In this document: in pieces, positions 14,154-15,477 of the stretch | Numbering within the stretch: the stretch's first letter is position 1 | Layout of the letters: each line of letters starts with the position of its first letter | Source: Acidobacteriota bacterium | GTDB taxonomy: Bacteria; Acidobacteriota; Blastocatellia; Pyrinomonadales; Pyrinomonadaceae | Assembly: GCA_029777145.1 (NCBI GenBank) | Contig: JAKOSS010000371.1 | Span: 1-15,477, forward strand | Reading direction: 5' to 3' | DNA length: 15,477 nucleotides | Translations under genes and position numbers: made by a program | Notes under the pieces: model-generated | What the model was told of the DNA's origin: nothing | Seen by the model: only the letters and a program-made list of their open reading frames with translations | Databases searched by the model: none

Positions 14154-15477
14154 ATGACGACCCGTAAACGCGTCGGAACCTTTCAATTTGCGGCGTTGCT
14201 GCTGCTCACCGTGTCGATCGCCGTACCGGCGCAGTCGAATTTCAACGCGATCCGGGAAGACGTCGCGGTACGCGATTACGACGGCGCCGCACGCGGGCTT
14301 TCGGCGATCCGCACGGCCGACAGGAAGCTGTTCGAACTCAACAATTACGATTATCTGCTGGCACGCGTCAACGAACTTCGCGGCGATCTGGCGGCGGCCG
14401 GAGCCGGATATGCAGCGGTCGCGGCCCGCGGATCGGTTCTCAAACCGTATGCATTGTGGCACTCGGCAGCGATCGCCCGCTCCGGCGGCAATCTCCCGGC
14501 CGAACGTCTGTTTCTCGCGGAACTGAACGCAAATTTTCCGGATTCGCTCGTTTCGGAGGCGACACGTCTCCGACTTGCCCGAAGTCAGTTCGAAAGCCGG
14601 AACTACGATGAGACGATCCGCTTGCTGGCGGCGGCGGGAGTTTCGGGAACGTCCGACCGGCAATCCGTCCGAAACGACTCACGGATCCGCGAGAACCTGC
14701 TGTTGCTCGGCGAGTCGCAGCTTCACGGCGGCAAGGTCGCGGATGCCCGATCGACGTTTCAGGGCCTGATCGACAATCTGAAGAATCCGGCTCAGCCCGA
14801 CGACTTTGCGCTCGCCGCGGTGATCGAACTTGACCGGCTCGACGCCGGCACTGAATTCGGCAAGGAGGCTCCGGAACTTGCCGAGCTGATCCATCTCCAG
14901 CGGGCGCAGATTTATCAATTCAACCGAGACTTTGCGGACGCCAGATTGCATTTTCGCGCGATCGTCGATCGTTTTCCGGAGAGTGGGCTCGTCCCCGACG
15001 CACTCTTTCAGATCGGCCGTGGATTCCAGCAAAGCGGCGATCATGCCGAGGCGCTGAATTGGTTCCGGCGCGTGATCGAGAAATTCCCCGATCACCAGTC
15101 GGCCAAAGACTCGCTGCTGCAGTCGGCATCGAGCGAGGCGCGCCTTTCGAACTTCAAGTCGGCGGTTTCGCTTTATCAGCAGTTCATCGAAAAATACCCG
15201 GACGACGAACGGCTCGACCGCGCATATCTCAATATTGTCGACGTTCTGCGCGACGCGGGTGATGTCGCCGGGGCGCTCGACTGGGCCGCGAAGACACAGG
15301 AGAAATTCAAGGGGAAAACGCCGGAAGCGGTCGCGCGGTTCGCCCAGCTGCGGATCCGTTTGTCGCAGAACGACTGGAACCCGGCGTTGGCTGACGCCGA
15401 CGCGCTTCTCGCTTTTCCCGATCTCGGATCGCGCGCGCCGGGCGGGACGACGGCCGCGGAGGTTAGATTTCTAAAGG
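14154..15477 (+). CDS. Exported TPR protein, probable Slt-type lytic transglycosylase N-terminal part (partial, 3' end outside window)
   Basis: The reading frame is open from the ATG at 14154 to the window end (441 residues plus one base), with no stop. Residues 1-26 are a signal peptide ending VPA. The rest is almost wholly alpha-helical and built of TPR-like helix pairs. Examples are NNYDYLLARVNELRGDLAAA (63-82), ARLHFRAIVDRFPES (263-277), ALFQIGRGFQQSGDHAEALNWFRRVIEKFPD (283-313) and SAVSLYQQFIEKYPDD (336-351). Superhelical TPR-type N-terminal regions like this precede the catalytic SLT domain in soluble lytic murein transglycosylases. That fits my memory of similar acidobacterial proteins, but the catalytic part lies outside the window. 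A plain periplasmic TPR scaffold is the alternative. Confidence 0.85.
   Translation, partial: MTTRKRVGTFQFAALLLLTVSIAVPAQSNFNAIREDVAVRDYDGAARGLSAIRTADRKLFELNNYDYLLARVNELRGDLAAAGAGYAAVAARGSVLKPYALWHSAAIARSGGNLPAERLFLAELNANFPDSLVSEATRLRLARSQFESRNYDETIRLLAAAGVSGTSDRQSVRNDSRIRENLLLLGESQLHGGKVADARSTFQGLIDNLKNPAQPDDFALAAVIELDRLDAGTEFGKEAPELAELIHLQRAQIYQFNRDFADARLHFRAIVDRFPESGLVPDALFQIGRGFQQSGDHAEALNWFRRVIEKFPDHQSAKDSLLQSASSEARLSNFKSAVSLYQQFIEKYPDDERLDRAYLNIVDVLRDAGDVAGALDWAAKTQEKFKGKTPEAVARFAQLRIRLSQNDWNPALADADALLAFPDLGSRAPGGTTAAEVRFLK

Noticed and set aside
14145..14663. A 172-codon minus-strand frame opposite the TPR gene
   Set aside because: The plus-strand frame has a signal peptide and TPR-like helices and is open over 1324 bp, so the minus frame is a shadow.

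Overview
The window looks like chromosomal DNA of a moderately GC-rich Gram-negative bacterium. The best guess is Acidobacteriota, class Blastocatellia (Pyrinomonadales-like). That placement is inference. It rests on the secreted DYDGDGxTD-repeat protein, the style of the TPR/lytic-transglycosylase-type exported protein, the many Sec and lipoprotein signals, and similarity remembered rather than searched.

Positions 1-10836 are one long minus-strand gene train, read right to left. It starts with coaE (dephospho-CoA kinase), coupled by a GTGA overlap to an unusual family-5 solute-binding lipoprotein (SBP2). After a 160-bp gap comes a peptide/nickel-type ABC importer in the order oppA-oppB-oppC-(small exported two-repeat protein)-(Uma2-family nuclease-like protein)-oppD-(lipoprotein)-oppF. 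Gaps inside this block are mostly 1 to 31 bp, or 4-bp stop/start overlaps, so it is probably co-transcribed. Several components are non-standard. OppA carries a roughly 200-residue insertion. SBP2 has two Pro/Thr/Ala-rich linkers. OppF, which runs off the left edge, begins with a four-cysteine zinc ribbon followed by two 13-residue tandem repeats.

Positions 10837-11106 are a non-coding spacer with clusters of TTGAAT/ATTCAA at 7-bp spacing, a 13-bp inverted repeat and an 8-bp tandem repeat. Next come a minus-strand MazG-like pyrophosphohydrolase and, divergently and only 37 bp away, a plus-strand DUF1801 protein. The DUF1801 gene and folD converge on a REP/BIME-like pair of 27-bp inverted repeats at 11905-12023. 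folD is read leftward from a good sigma70-type promoter that places the transcript start at its start codon.

The right end, on the plus strand, has a secreted protein with Ca-loop repeats (probable beta-propeller) and the first 441 codons of an exported TPR protein, probably a Slt-type lytic transglycosylase, which leaves the window without a stop.

Together the left block imports peptides across the inner membrane: lipoprotein binding proteins deliver to OppBC, powered by the OppD/OppF ATPases. The flanking genes are housekeeping (CoA, folate, nucleotide sanitation) and envelope functions. No rRNA, tRNA, CRISPR array, prophage or intact transposase was seen.
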